Below are positions 44,163-52,959 of a stretch of DNA of 64,000 nucleotides, one piece after another. Both the position numbers and the translations under genes were made by a program. The stretch lies in assembly GCA_015061945.1 (NCBI GenBank), contig SUVP01000001.1:1-64000 (forward strand), in the 5' to 3' direction. Every line of letters begins with the position of its first letter. Within the stretch, counting starts at the first letter, position 1. The notes beneath the pieces were generated by a model. It ran no database searches. It saw nothing but the letters and a program-made list of their open reading frames with translations, and was not told where the DNA came from. This stretch comes from Opitutales bacterium. Its GTDB lineage: Bacteria; Verrucomicrobiota; Verrucomicrobiia; Opitutales; Intestinicryptomonadaceae.

Positions 44163-45569
44163 ATGAATCCCGCACTAATCAATTTTGTATATATTATCGC
44201 ATCGATTCTGTTTATTCTCGGAATCAAGATGCTCGGCAAAGCAGAAACTGCACGCAAGGGAAATATGCTCTCGTCCGTGGGTATGCTTATTGCCGTTGTT
44301 ATAACTCTTTTCGATAAAAAAATTCTCGATTGTACCGACCCTATGTCGTGGGGCTTGCTCGTTGGTGGTCTCGTGTTGGGGGCAGTTATCGGTGTAGTTG
44401 TGGCAAAAGTCGTTAAGATGACTTCGATGCCAGAAATGGTCGCATTGCTCAATGGTTTCGGTGGTTTGGCAAGTTTGCTCGTGGCAGTTGGTGAATACCA
44501 TTATGATATGGTCTTGAACAAAATGCCTGATGATTTCTCGAAGTTCGCAATTATTGCGACAATCCTCATTGGTGGAATCACTTTCACTGGTTCGGTTTAT
44601 GCGTGGGGTAAGCTTTCGGGTAAAATTTCAGGCAAAGCAAAAGTTTATGTCGGGCAAAAGGCAGTCAACGCGATTGTCGCATTGCTCTCGCTCATATCGG
44701 CTGGTGCGTTCATCTGGGCTGGACAATTCGACTTGGGCTACCAGTTGATGATTGGTGCAGTCGTGTTCTCACTCTTGTTGGGTATCGTCGCAGTTATGCC
44801 GATTGGTGGCGGTGATATGCCTGTTGTTATCTCGCTCTTGAATTCGTTGTCAGGTATGGCAGCATCGGCGGCGGGTTTTGTAATTCAAAATAACGTACTT
44901 ATCGTTGCGGGCTGTTTGGTCGGAGCAAGTGGACTCATTCTCACAGTGATTATGTGTAAATCGATGAACAGAACGCTCTCAAACGTATTGTTCTCGGGCT
45001 TTGGTTCAGCTGGTTCAAAATCGCAAAAAGTAGAAGGCGAAATGAAACCAATTTCTACCGACGACGCATATTATGTTCTCGAAGCCGCACAAAATGTCGT
45101 ATTCATTCCAGGGTATGGTATGGCAGTTGCACAAGCACAACACGCTGTAAAAGAACTTTCTGAAATCCTCGAAAACAATGGTGCTGAAGTATCATTTGCA
45201 ATCCATCCAGTTGCCGGACGTATGCCAGGGCATATGAACGTTCTCTTGGCAGAAGCAGATGTTCCATACGAACAACTCAAGGAAATGGAAGAAGCAAATA
45301 GAATTCTTGAAATGGCTGACGTTGCAATCGTCATCGGCGCGAATGACGTTGTAAATCCTGCGGCAGCCGAAGATAAGTCGAGCCCGATTTATGGTATGCC
45401 GATTATCGAAGCATATAAGGCAAAGACAGTATTTGCCCTCAAACGTGGTAAGGGAGCAGGTTTCTCTGGTCTTGAAAACGGACTATTCTTCCGCCCAAAT
45501 ACTCGTATGATTTACGGCGACGCAAAAGCAACAATTAACGACCTTGTCGCAAAATTCAAAGATAAATAA
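44163..45569 (+). CDS. pntB: NAD(P) transhydrogenase subunit beta
   Basis: This 468-residue subunit combines about nine membrane helices with a C-terminal NADP(H)-binding domain (VVFIPGYGMAVAQAQHAVKEL, FAIHPVAGRMPGHMNVLLAEA, VAIVIGANDVVNPAA). EMVALLNGFGGLASLLVA is the conserved proton-channel helix region. I chose ATG at 44163, one base after the pntAB stop, instead of an upstream in-frame start. The set is intact and ends the pnt operon, with the EEP gene right behind. Confidence 0.95.
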   Translation: MNPALINFVYIIASILFILGIKMLGKAETARKGNMLSSVGMLIAVVITLFDKKILDCTDPMSWGLLVGGLVLGAVIGVVVAKVVKMTSMPEMVALLNGFGGLASLLVAVGEYHYDMVLNKMPDDFSKFAIIATILIGGITFTGSVYAWGKLSGKISGKAKVYVGQKAVNAIVALLSLISAGAFIWAGQFDLGYQLMIGAVVFSLLLGIVAVMPIGGGDMPVVISLLNSLSGMAASAAGFVIQNNVLIVAGCLVGASGLILTVIMCKSMNRTLSNVLFSGFGSAGSKSQKVEGEMKPISTDDAYYVLEAAQNVVFIPGYGMAVAQAQHAVKELSEILENNGAEVSFAIHPVAGRMPGHMNVLLAEADVPYEQLKEMEEANRILEMADVAIVIGANDVVNPAAAEDKSSPIYGMPIIEAYKAKTVFALKRGKGAGFSGLENGLFFRPNTRMIYGDAKATINDLVAKFKDK

Positions 45570-45571
45570 TT

Positions 45572-46441
45572 GTGAAAAGAAAAATCTTTATTTTAGCGAT
45601 TTTATCGTCTCTGATTCTTTTTCCTTTTGGGTGTACTCAAGAGGAAAAAGATATTCAGTTGCGTGCTTGTTCGTTTAATTTGCGTGGGGTTATATCCGGT
45701 GATAAGAATGAGCGAAGCTGGGAAGTACGCAAAAGTATTGTGGCAAATTTTTTGAAGAAACACGATATTGATATTTGTGGAACGCAAGAATCGGCGTACA
45801 AACAATTCCCTGCCCTAAACGAACTTTTGTCGGAATATGGGTTCTTTGGTAAGAGCTCTGTTGGTGAACATAATGGTCGAGTTTTGAATTTGGTAATGTA
45901 CAAAAAATCGAGATTCAAAATGTTGAAAGCCGAAACACTTTGGTTGACCTCAACGCCAAATGTCGTTTCAAAAGAGTTCGACTCGTCGGAACCTCGTACC
46001 GTTACGTACGGACACTTTTTTGACAACAAAAGTGGTCGCGATTTCTTTTTGTTCTCTACACATTTCGACCACAGGGGTAAATTGGCACGCAAGGCACAAT
46101 CAAAAGTCTTAATGCAACTAATCGAAAAAATTGCAAAAGATAAGCCATTTATTCTCGTTGGCGATTTCAATTCGAAAGAAGAATCTGAAGTGATAACATA
46201 TATCAAGTCGAAACCATATATCAGCGATTCTCGTACAATATCAAAAGCAAAGCCAATCGATATGCCAGGAACATATCATGGATTTAAAGGACATAATAAC
46301 AGAGAGTTTAAAAATCGTATCGACTATCTTTGGGTCTCGAAACCTTCCGAAGTTCTCACTTACGAAGTTTCAAACTACTCCGAGAATGGTATTTATCCGT
46401 CAGACCACTACCCAATCGTCTGCGACCTAATTTTGAAATAA
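45572..46441 (+). CDS. Endonuclease/exonuclease/phosphatase family lipoprotein
   Basis: This 289-residue protein has a lipoprotein signal (MKRKIFILAILSSLILFPFGCTQ, Cys21). The EEP fold is clear: CSFNLRG, ICGTQES, FFLFSTHFDHRG, FILVGDFNSKEES, and the final YPSDHYPIVCDL with the catalytic Asp-His. Relatives cleave phosphodiesters, and some act on sugar phosphates, lipids or DNA; the substrate is unknown. The GTG start at 45572 follows the pntB stop by 2 bp. A bidirectional terminator closes it. Confidence 0.88.
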   Translation: MKRKIFILAILSSLILFPFGCTQEEKDIQLRACSFNLRGVISGDKNERSWEVRKSIVANFLKKHDIDICGTQESAYKQFPALNELLSEYGFFGKSSVGEHNGRVLNLVMYKKSRFKMLKAETLWLTSTPNVVSKEFDSSEPRTVTYGHFFDNKSGRDFFLFSTHFDHRGKLARKAQSKVLMQLIEKIAKDKPFILVGDFNSKEESEVITYIKSKPYISDSRTISKAKPIDMPGTYHGFKGHNNREFKNRIDYLWVSKPSEVLTYEVSNYSENGIYPSDHYPIVCDLILK

Positions 46442-46444
46442 AAC

Positions 46445-46482
46445 AAAAAGCTTGTTCAGAATATTCCGAACAAGCTTTTTTT
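46445..46482. terminator. Bidirectional terminator between EEP gene and GH10 cluster
   Basis: AAAAAGCTTGTTC (46445-46457) pairs with GAACAAGCTTTTT (46468-46480), with A and T runs suiting both convergent transcripts. Confidence 0.9.
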
Positions 46483-46496
46483 TCGCACAATATATT

Positions 46497-48089
46497 TTAC
46501 TTTACATAAATATATTTGAATTTTTCGTTGCCGTTTGCATCTGTCCATGCGAGACGATACTTACCTTTGAATCCACGGAATTTGATTTCTCCGTTAGTGT
46601 TAGGTGTCGTTTTTAGATTCGTTTTCCACTGGTTATTTATCAAGTCTTGCAAGACCTCACCAGCTGGTTTTGGTTGCATCGTACGTGTGAATAAGCCCGA
46701 GTGCGACGGCTCGCCGATAACCCCGCAATCGTCAACAACGTTCCACCAAGTTATGCCCATTACATTTTTTAGCGAGAACCACAAGCGATACATATTGCGA
46801 GTTATCACTGCTTGAATTGCCCATCCTTTCGGCGTTGCATCGGGAGCAGTAATTGTAATTTCGCTCATATGAATTGGCGTATTTGTGTCGATAATATCCA
46901 TCATTTTCCAAACTTCTTTAGGCTGAAGTTTTTTCTCATCAATCTTAAACCACTTGTTGTCATCGCTCGTACCAGAGGCGATTTTTGCGATGTATGCGGG
47001 CTTAAAGATGTGCATTTGCACGCCCACAATATCTATTTTGCAACCACGTTGTTTTAGGTCGATAATCTGCGGAGCGTAATGTTCCACCCACCGATATGGC
47101 GAGTCGTTGATATTTAATTTCACACTTTTCGGGAAGACTGCTGTTGCAGTTTTAAAGGCTTCAAAAGTATAATCGGCTGGCATAATTTTGTAGCGTTGGC
47201 TCTTGGTAATTTTACCACCGATATTTTTCGTATCGCCGATTGAATCAGGTACACTCTCGTTCACAACATCCCAACTATCGACCTTATCGCCATAATGTTG
47301 AGCCAACTCGATTATACGTTTGTTGTGAAGTTCTTTGAATTTATCAGCAAAGTTCGGGAACATTTCATCGAGTTGTTTTACCGACAATTTTTTGAAAGAA
47401 CTTTTGTATTTTTCTTCAACACACTTTTGTCCGTCTTTAAATGGAGATGCGATTATATCGTCAAAACGCTTTCTTTCTTCGCCTTGCAAGCACTTGTCAA
47501 ATAGCCATTGTGGGACACTGTACGCCCTGCTCCCCCAAACGATAGCATGACCATGCACACGCACGCCACGGCTCTTGCAGTAATCAATTACTTCGTCAGT
47601 TGGTGGACGTCTCCAATGGAACTCTGCTTTGGGATTTTCTGAATTTTCCCAATACTCTTGGCTATCCCAATATTCCGATTTAAAGCGTGGGCGATTAGCT
47701 TGAATCTCAAATTTGTTCCAGTAAAATGCGACAGTCGCCGAGTTAAACAAAGTGCCGTAAAGGCTTTTATACTTTGCGTTCAAGGTTTTGTCGCCAAGCT
47801 GATTGTAGTTAAAAATATGAGCACCAAATTTGAAATCGTGCGAGATTTGTTCAACCGAAACCTGCGTTCCATCCTTGATTTTCCCGACCTGCACACACGC
47901 ATCTGCTTTGCGATATTTTTCAATATCGGCGTCGATTTTCTTTTGTATATCATCATTCCAAAGTTCCCAATATTTTGGCGACATCACACCATTGACATCT
48001 TCAGAAAGTCGAGTAGGAACGTCTATACAAAAAACTGGCAATGCCGAAAACGACATTACCAGTGTTGCGATTAAAGAAATATTTTTCAT
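46497..48089 (-). CDS. GH10 family endo-beta-1,4-xylanase-like protein (copy 1)
   Basis: This 530-residue secreted protein has a signal peptide, a short N-terminal beta-rich region (about 60-105, including QISHDFKFGAHIFNYNQLGD), and a GH10 TIM barrel: VRVHGHAIVWG, the acid/base WDVVNES (Glu278), and the nucleophile in IHMSEITITAPD. Both catalytic residues are present. The C-terminal 60 residues (about 470-530, ending EKFKYIYVK) form a small beta domain shared by all paralogs here. It is the last gene of a four-gene minus-strand tandem, directly behind the previous stop (TAAATG). Xylan is the probable target, by family. Confidence 0.88.
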   Translation of the reverse strand: MKNISLIATLVMSFSALPVFCIDVPTRLSEDVNGVMSPKYWELWNDDIQKKIDADIEKYRKADACVQVGKIKDGTQVSVEQISHDFKFGAHIFNYNQLGDKTLNAKYKSLYGTLFNSATVAFYWNKFEIQANRPRFKSEYWDSQEYWENSENPKAEFHWRRPPTDEVIDYCKSRGVRVHGHAIVWGSRAYSVPQWLFDKCLQGEERKRFDDIIASPFKDGQKCVEEKYKSSFKKLSVKQLDEMFPNFADKFKELHNKRIIELAQHYGDKVDSWDVVNESVPDSIGDTKNIGGKITKSQRYKIMPADYTFEAFKTATAVFPKSVKLNINDSPYRWVEHYAPQIIDLKQRGCKIDIVGVQMHIFKPAYIAKIASGTSDDNKWFKIDEKKLQPKEVWKMMDIIDTNTPIHMSEITITAPDATPKGWAIQAVITRNMYRLWFSLKNVMGITWWNVVDDCGVIGEPSHSGLFTRTMQPKPAGEVLQDLINNQWKTNLKTTPNTNGEIKFRGFKGKYRLAWTDANGNEKFKYIYVK

Positions 48090-49664
48090 TTACTTAACTT
48101 CGACAATTTTAAATTGTTCGTTGCCGTCAGCATCATACCATGAGAAACGATACTTTCCTTTGAAGCCTCTGAATTTGATGTTTCCGTCGGCATCAGGCGT
48201 TGCGTTAAAGTTTGTTTTCCATTCCTTGTTGATGAGTTCATTCAACGCATAGTATGCTGGCTTTGGATTCATTCCGCGTGTGAACAAACCTGAAAGTGAT
48301 GGCTCACCTGGAGCTCCACAATCGTCAACAACGTTCCACCAAGTGATACCCATCATTGGCTTAATCGAGAACCACAAGCGATACAAATTGCGTGCCAAAA
48401 TTGCTTGGAGCATTCTGCCTCTCGGGGTTGTGTCGCCTGCTGTGATTGTAATTTCGCTCAAGTGGATTGGCTTGCCGACATCGAGAATTTTCATCATCTT
48501 CCAAATGCCTTCTGGCGATGCCTTTCTTGGAATTTTACCTTTAGCCATTGCCCAACTTTCCTTTGGATTGAACAAGTGCATTTGCGAACCTACAATATCG
48601 ATTTTGCAACCTCGAGCTATCATCTCTTGAATTTGATTGCGATACGCTTCGCCTTCCCAGTAGTCGTTAATATTGAGCTTTACATTAGCTGGCAAATTCT
48701 TTTGAGCTGTTTGGAACGACTTAAATGTGAAGTCGGCTGGCATAAAGCCCCAACCAGTTTTCATCAAAGTACAACCTTCTGCTGCTTTGAAGCGTCCACT
48801 ATTATATGCTCCAGCACTTTCGTTGACAATATCCCAACTATCGACTTTATCGCCATAATATTTTGAAAGCTCAACAATTCGTTTTTCAAAAGCCTTATTG
48901 AGATTTTCTGCAAAGATTGGCAATTCCTTTGAAAGCTGTTGTGGTGTCGTTTCTTTCCAGAACTTCTTTGAATATTGCTCACGGATACTCTTGTTGGCAG
49001 CAACTTGAGGTTTTATGAGATATTCTTTCATCTTTTCACGTTCTGCTGGATCAGTTAAGCAACTATCGAAAAGCCATGCTGGGTGGTGCCATGAACGATT
49101 ATCCCAAATCATTGGGTGTCCATGTATACGGATTCCCATTTGTTTGCAATAGTCGATTACCTTTTCAGGTGCTGGACGTCGCCAGTGTGATTCTGTTTTT
49201 GGAGACAAACTCTTGTTCCAATACGATGCTTCGTCCCAATATTCGCTTTCAAAACGTGGGCGGTTTGGTTCTATTTCAAACTTTGCCCAGTAGAATGCAA
49301 CTGTTGCAGAATTAAACAATGTACCATACAATGCCTTATATTTTGCGTTAATTGCGTCATCGCCGAGTTGATCGAAATTGAAAATGTGAGCACCAAAGAT
49401 AAAATCATGCGAGATTTGTTCTACGACTACCTCTGTCCCTTCTTTAATCTTCCCGATTTTTACACACGCATCTGCTTTGCGGTTTGCTTCAATATCGGCG
49501 TCGATTTTCTTTTGGACATCATCGTTCCAAATGTCCCAATATTTTTGGGTCATAACCTTGTCGGTATCCTCCGAAGCATTTCTTGGAATCTTGATATCGA
49601 CAGCCGAAGCCAACGACGCAACTGAAAGCGTCAATGCACCTATTAATAGATTTTTTTTCATCAT
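48090..49664 (-). CDS. GH10 family endo-beta-1,4-xylanase-like protein (copy 2)
   Basis: This 524-residue protein has a signal peptide (MMKKNLLIGALTLSVASLASA). GH10 motifs are intact: IRIHGHPMIWD, acid/base WDIVNESAGAY, nucleophile HLSEITITAGD. It is nearly identical to copy 3 in most of its length, differing mainly in two short patches around residues 225-250 and 285-305, close to the acid/base loop. The shared A-rich leader (GGGAAAATAT before the ATG) is duplicated too. It is probably a recent tandem duplicate. Confidence 0.88.
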   Translation of the reverse strand: MMKKNLLIGALTLSVASLASAVDIKIPRNASEDTDKVMTQKYWDIWNDDVQKKIDADIEANRKADACVKIGKIKEGTEVVVEQISHDFIFGAHIFNFDQLGDDAINAKYKALYGTLFNSATVAFYWAKFEIEPNRPRFESEYWDEASYWNKSLSPKTESHWRRPAPEKVIDYCKQMGIRIHGHPMIWDNRSWHHPAWLFDSCLTDPAEREKMKEYLIKPQVAANKSIREQYSKKFWKETTPQQLSKELPIFAENLNKAFEKRIVELSKYYGDKVDSWDIVNESAGAYNSGRFKAAEGCTLMKTGWGFMPADFTFKSFQTAQKNLPANVKLNINDYWEGEAYRNQIQEMIARGCKIDIVGSQMHLFNPKESWAMAKGKIPRKASPEGIWKMMKILDVGKPIHLSEITITAGDTTPRGRMLQAILARNLYRLWFSIKPMMGITWWNVVDDCGAPGEPSLSGLFTRGMNPKPAYYALNELINKEWKTNFNATPDADGNIKFRGFKGKYRFSWYDADGNEQFKIVEVK

Positions 49665-49674
49665 ATATTTTCCC

Positions 49675-51252
49675 TTATTTTACTTCAATAATTTTAAATT
49701 GCTCGTTGCCGTCAGCATCATACCAAGAGAAACGATACTTTCCTTTGAAGCCTCTAAACTTGATATTTCCGTCTGCATCAGGCGTTGCGTTGAAGTTTGT
49801 TTTCCATTCCTTGTTAATGAGTTCATTCAACGCATAGTATGCTGGCTTTGGATTCATTCCACGTGTGAACAAACCTGAAAGTGATGGTTCACCTGGAGCT
49901 CCACAATCGTCAACAACGTTCCACCAAGTGATACCCATCATTGGCTTAATCGAGAACCACAAGCGATACAAATTGCGTGTCAAAATTGCTTGGAGCATTC
50001 TACCTCTCGGGGTTGTGTCGCCTGCTGTGATTGTAATTTCGCTCAAGTGAATTGGCTTGCCGACATCGAGAATTTTCATCATCTTCCAAATGCCTTCTGG
50101 CGATGCCTTTCTTGGAATTTTACCTTTAGCCATTGCCCAACTTTGCTTTGGATTAAACAAGTGCATTTGCGAACCAACAATGTCGATTTTGCAACCTCGA
50201 GCCATTAACTCTTGCATTTGATCTCGATACGCTTGACCTTCCCAGTAGTCGTTAATATTGAGCTTTACATTAGCTGGCAAATTCTTTTGTGCTGTTTGAA
50301 ATGCCTTAAATGTGAAGTCGGCTGGCATAATACCAGGAGTTGTTTTCATAAGCGTGCAACCTTCTGCTTCTTTAAAATATCCATGATAGTATGCGGCTGC
50401 ACTTTCATTGACAATATCCCAACTATCGACTTTATCGCCATAATATTTTGAAAGCTCAACAATTCGTTTTTCAAAAGCCTTATTGAGATTTTCTGCAAAG
50501 ATTGGCAATTCCTTTGAAAGCTCTTGTGGAGTAATTTCTTTCTTGAAGTTTGGCACATATTCTTCTCGAGTACCCTTATTGACAATCATCTCTTGTGGTT
50601 TTACAAGATAGTTCTTCATCTTTTCACGTTCTGCTGGATCAGTTAAGCAACTGTCAAAAAGCCATGTTGGGTTATGCCATGAACGATTATCCCAAATCAT
50701 TGGGTGTCCATGTATGCGGATTCCCATTTGTTTGCAGTAGTCGATTACCTTTTCAGGTGCTGGGCGTCGCCAGTGTAATTCTGTTTTTGGAGACAAACTC
50801 TTGTTCCAATACGATGCTTCGTCCCAATATTCGTTTTCAAAACGTGGGCGGTTTGGTTCCATTTCAAACTTTGCCCAGTAGAATGCAACCGTTGCAGAAT
50901 TAAACAATGTACCATACAATGCCTTATATTTTGCGTTAATTGCGTCATCACCGAGTTGGTCGAAGTTGAAAATGTGAGCACCAAAGATAAAGTCGTGCGA
51001 GATTTGTTCTACGACTACCTCTGTACCTTCTTTAATCTTCCCGATTTTTACACACGCATCTGCTTTGCGGTTTGCTTCAATATCGGCGTCGATTTTCTTT
51101 TGGACATCATCGTTCCAAATGTCCCAATATTTTTGGGTCATAATCTTGTCGGTATCCTCCGAAGCATTTCTTGGAATCTTGATATCGACTGCCGAAGCCA
51201 ACGACGCAACTGAAAGCGTCAATGCACCTATTAATAGATTTTTTTTCATCAT
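49675..51252 (-). CDS. GH10 family endo-beta-1,4-xylanase-like protein (copy 3)
   Basis: This 525-residue protein has the same signal peptide and motif set as copy 2 (WDIVNESAAAYYHG, HLSEITITAGD). Its last 57 residues are identical to those of copy 4 although the catalytic domains differ, a sign of gene conversion or shared recent origin of the C-terminal domain. A 10-bp gap separates it from copy 4 upstream and from copy 2 downstream, so all four are likely on one mRNA. Confidence 0.88.
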   Translation of the reverse strand: MMKKNLLIGALTLSVASLASAVDIKIPRNASEDTDKIMTQKYWDIWNDDVQKKIDADIEANRKADACVKIGKIKEGTEVVVEQISHDFIFGAHIFNFDQLGDDAINAKYKALYGTLFNSATVAFYWAKFEMEPNRPRFENEYWDEASYWNKSLSPKTELHWRRPAPEKVIDYCKQMGIRIHGHPMIWDNRSWHNPTWLFDSCLTDPAEREKMKNYLVKPQEMIVNKGTREEYVPNFKKEITPQELSKELPIFAENLNKAFEKRIVELSKYYGDKVDSWDIVNESAAAYYHGYFKEAEGCTLMKTTPGIMPADFTFKAFQTAQKNLPANVKLNINDYWEGQAYRDQMQELMARGCKIDIVGSQMHLFNPKQSWAMAKGKIPRKASPEGIWKMMKILDVGKPIHLSEITITAGDTTPRGRMLQAILTRNLYRLWFSIKPMMGITWWNVVDDCGAPGEPSLSGLFTRGMNPKPAYYALNELINKEWKTNFNATPDADGNIKFRGFKGKYRFSWYDADGNEQFKIIEVK

Positions 51253-51262
51253 ATATTTTCCC

Positions 51263-52825
51263 TTATTTTACTTCAATAATTTTGAATTGCTCGTTGCCGT
51301 CAGCATCATACCATGAGAAACGATACTTACCTTTGAAACCTCTGAATTTGATATTTCCGTCTGCATCAGGCGTTGCGTTAAAGTTTGTTTTCCATTCTTT
51401 GTTGATGAGTTCATTCAACGCATAGTACGCAGGCTTTGGATTTGCCGAACGTGTCAAGATACCAGAGATTGTCGGCTCTTTCGCCATTCCGCAACCATCC
51501 ACAGCATTCCACCAAGTTATACCCATCATATGTTCAATCGAAAACCAAATTCTATACATATTGCGTGCGACAATCGCTTGAATCATTTTTCCACGATGCG
51601 TTGTATCGGGAGCACCGATTGTAATTTCGCTCAAATGAATTGGTCTGCCTGAATAAATACGTTTCATAATTGCACGCACACCGTCAGGTGTTGTGCGTTC
51701 GGAAAGTTTACCATTTGCCACTCTCAACATCGACTTTCCGCCCAAGTGCATTTGTGCACCTTGAATATCAATCTTGCAACCTCTATCAATCAATTCTGTT
51801 GTGAGTTGGCGATACTCATCTTTCATTTTAAAATCGTTGATATTAAGTTTCACCGATGCTGGAAAATATTTTTGAGCAGTTTGGAAAGCCTTGAAAACAT
51901 AATCTGCTGGCATAATAACGTCTTTGCGTGATTTCATCAAAACGTCGCCATCTTTGAATCTACCGAGTTCATACGCACTGACAGCTTCGTTCACAACGTC
52001 CCAACTATCGACAGTATCTCCATAATATTGGGCGATTCGCTTGACGTGATTATTCAAATAATCTTGATAATTTTTAGCAAAGATTGGGAACATTTTTGAG
52101 AGATCTTTGCCCGTAAGTTTTTTGTAATTTTTTGTGTATGCCTCGTACTCGCAACGATTGCCATGTACTGGGAATGCCGAGATAATATCTTTTAAAAATA
52201 CTTCACGTTCCTTGGGATCGGTAAGGCACTTATCTAACAACCATGTTGGAGTGTGGAAAATACGGTGATCCCAAACAAGCGGATGCCCGTGTATACGCAA
52301 TCCCATTTGCTTACACCATTTGATTGCATTTTCTGGAGCAGGACGACGCCAGTGCATTTCGTTTGTAGGATCTTTCGAGTTATTCCAATATTCTTTTGTA
52401 TCCCAATACTCGCTATTAAAACGTGGACGGTTTGGTTCGAGTTCAAATTTGTACCAATAGAATGCGACAGTCGCCGAGTTAAATAACGCACCATACATCG
52501 CCTTGTAGCGAGCATTTATTGCGTCATCGCCAAGCTGGTCAAAATTAAAAATATGAGCACCAAATTTAAAATCGTGCGAGATTTGTTCTACGACAACTTC
52601 TGTACCGTCTTTGATTTTCCCGATTTTCACACACGCATCTGCCTTGCGATATTTTTCGATATCGGCATCAATCCTCGCTTGAGCTTCATCATTCCAAACA
52701 GCCCAATATTTAGGCGACATAATTTTGTCGACATCCTCTGCTTCGTTTCGTGGAATCTTTACTTGTTCCGCAAAAGAAAAACTTATTGATGCAAATAAAA
52801 CTGATAAAATAATAACGCGTTTCAT
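51263..52825 (-). CDS. GH10 family endo-beta-1,4-xylanase-like protein (copy 4, first in operon)
   Basis: This 520-residue protein has its own signal peptide (MKRVIILSVLFASISFSFA). Motifs are LRIHGHPLVWD, acid/base WDVVNEAVSAYELG and nucleophile HLSEITIGAPD. It is the first gene of the minus-strand GH10 operon and is divergent from the six-hairpin glycosidase gene. The catalytic domain diverges more from copies 2 and 3 than those do from each other, but the C-terminus is the same, with FRGFKGKYRFSWYDADGN. Confidence 0.88.
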   Translation of the reverse strand: MKRVIILSVLFASISFSFAEQVKIPRNEAEDVDKIMSPKYWAVWNDEAQARIDADIEKYRKADACVKIGKIKDGTEVVVEQISHDFKFGAHIFNFDQLGDDAINARYKAMYGALFNSATVAFYWYKFELEPNRPRFNSEYWDTKEYWNNSKDPTNEMHWRRPAPENAIKWCKQMGLRIHGHPLVWDHRIFHTPTWLLDKCLTDPKEREVFLKDIISAFPVHGNRCEYEAYTKNYKKLTGKDLSKMFPIFAKNYQDYLNNHVKRIAQYYGDTVDSWDVVNEAVSAYELGRFKDGDVLMKSRKDVIMPADYVFKAFQTAQKYFPASVKLNINDFKMKDEYRQLTTELIDRGCKIDIQGAQMHLGGKSMLRVANGKLSERTTPDGVRAIMKRIYSGRPIHLSEITIGAPDTTHRGKMIQAIVARNMYRIWFSIEHMMGITWWNAVDGCGMAKEPTISGILTRSANPKPAYYALNELINKEWKTNFNATPDADGNIKFRGFKGKYRFSWYDADGNEQFKIIEVK

Positions 52826-52882
52826 AAGAATAAACCTAAATAAAATTTCCTATATTTCAAACCTTTATCCTACATTATTTGT

Positions 52883-52893
52883 TAAACTGTTTA
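52883..52893. promoter_or_regulatory. LacI-type operator candidate TAAACTGTTTA
   Basis: This is a perfect 11-bp palindrome in the 134-bp divergent region between the GH10 operon and the six-hairpin genes. The same sequence with the same flanks (T before, CC after) stands upstream of the GH2/GH10 operon at 62102. It could repress both directions; the regulator gene is not in the window. Confidence 0.5.
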
Positions 52894-52959
52894 CCGAAAA
52901 AAAAGCTTTTAAAGATTGGCTCCATAAAGTATGCTTTATTCTTTTAACACACAACTATT

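Larger units (their letters stand above)
48090..51252. repeat. Tandem duplication of a GH10 gene unit
   Basis: Two direct copies of about 1.58 kb, each including the 10-bp leader and the gene, lie head to tail. DNA identity is high by eye across the N-terminal and C-terminal parts, broken by two divergent patches. Confidence 0.85.
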
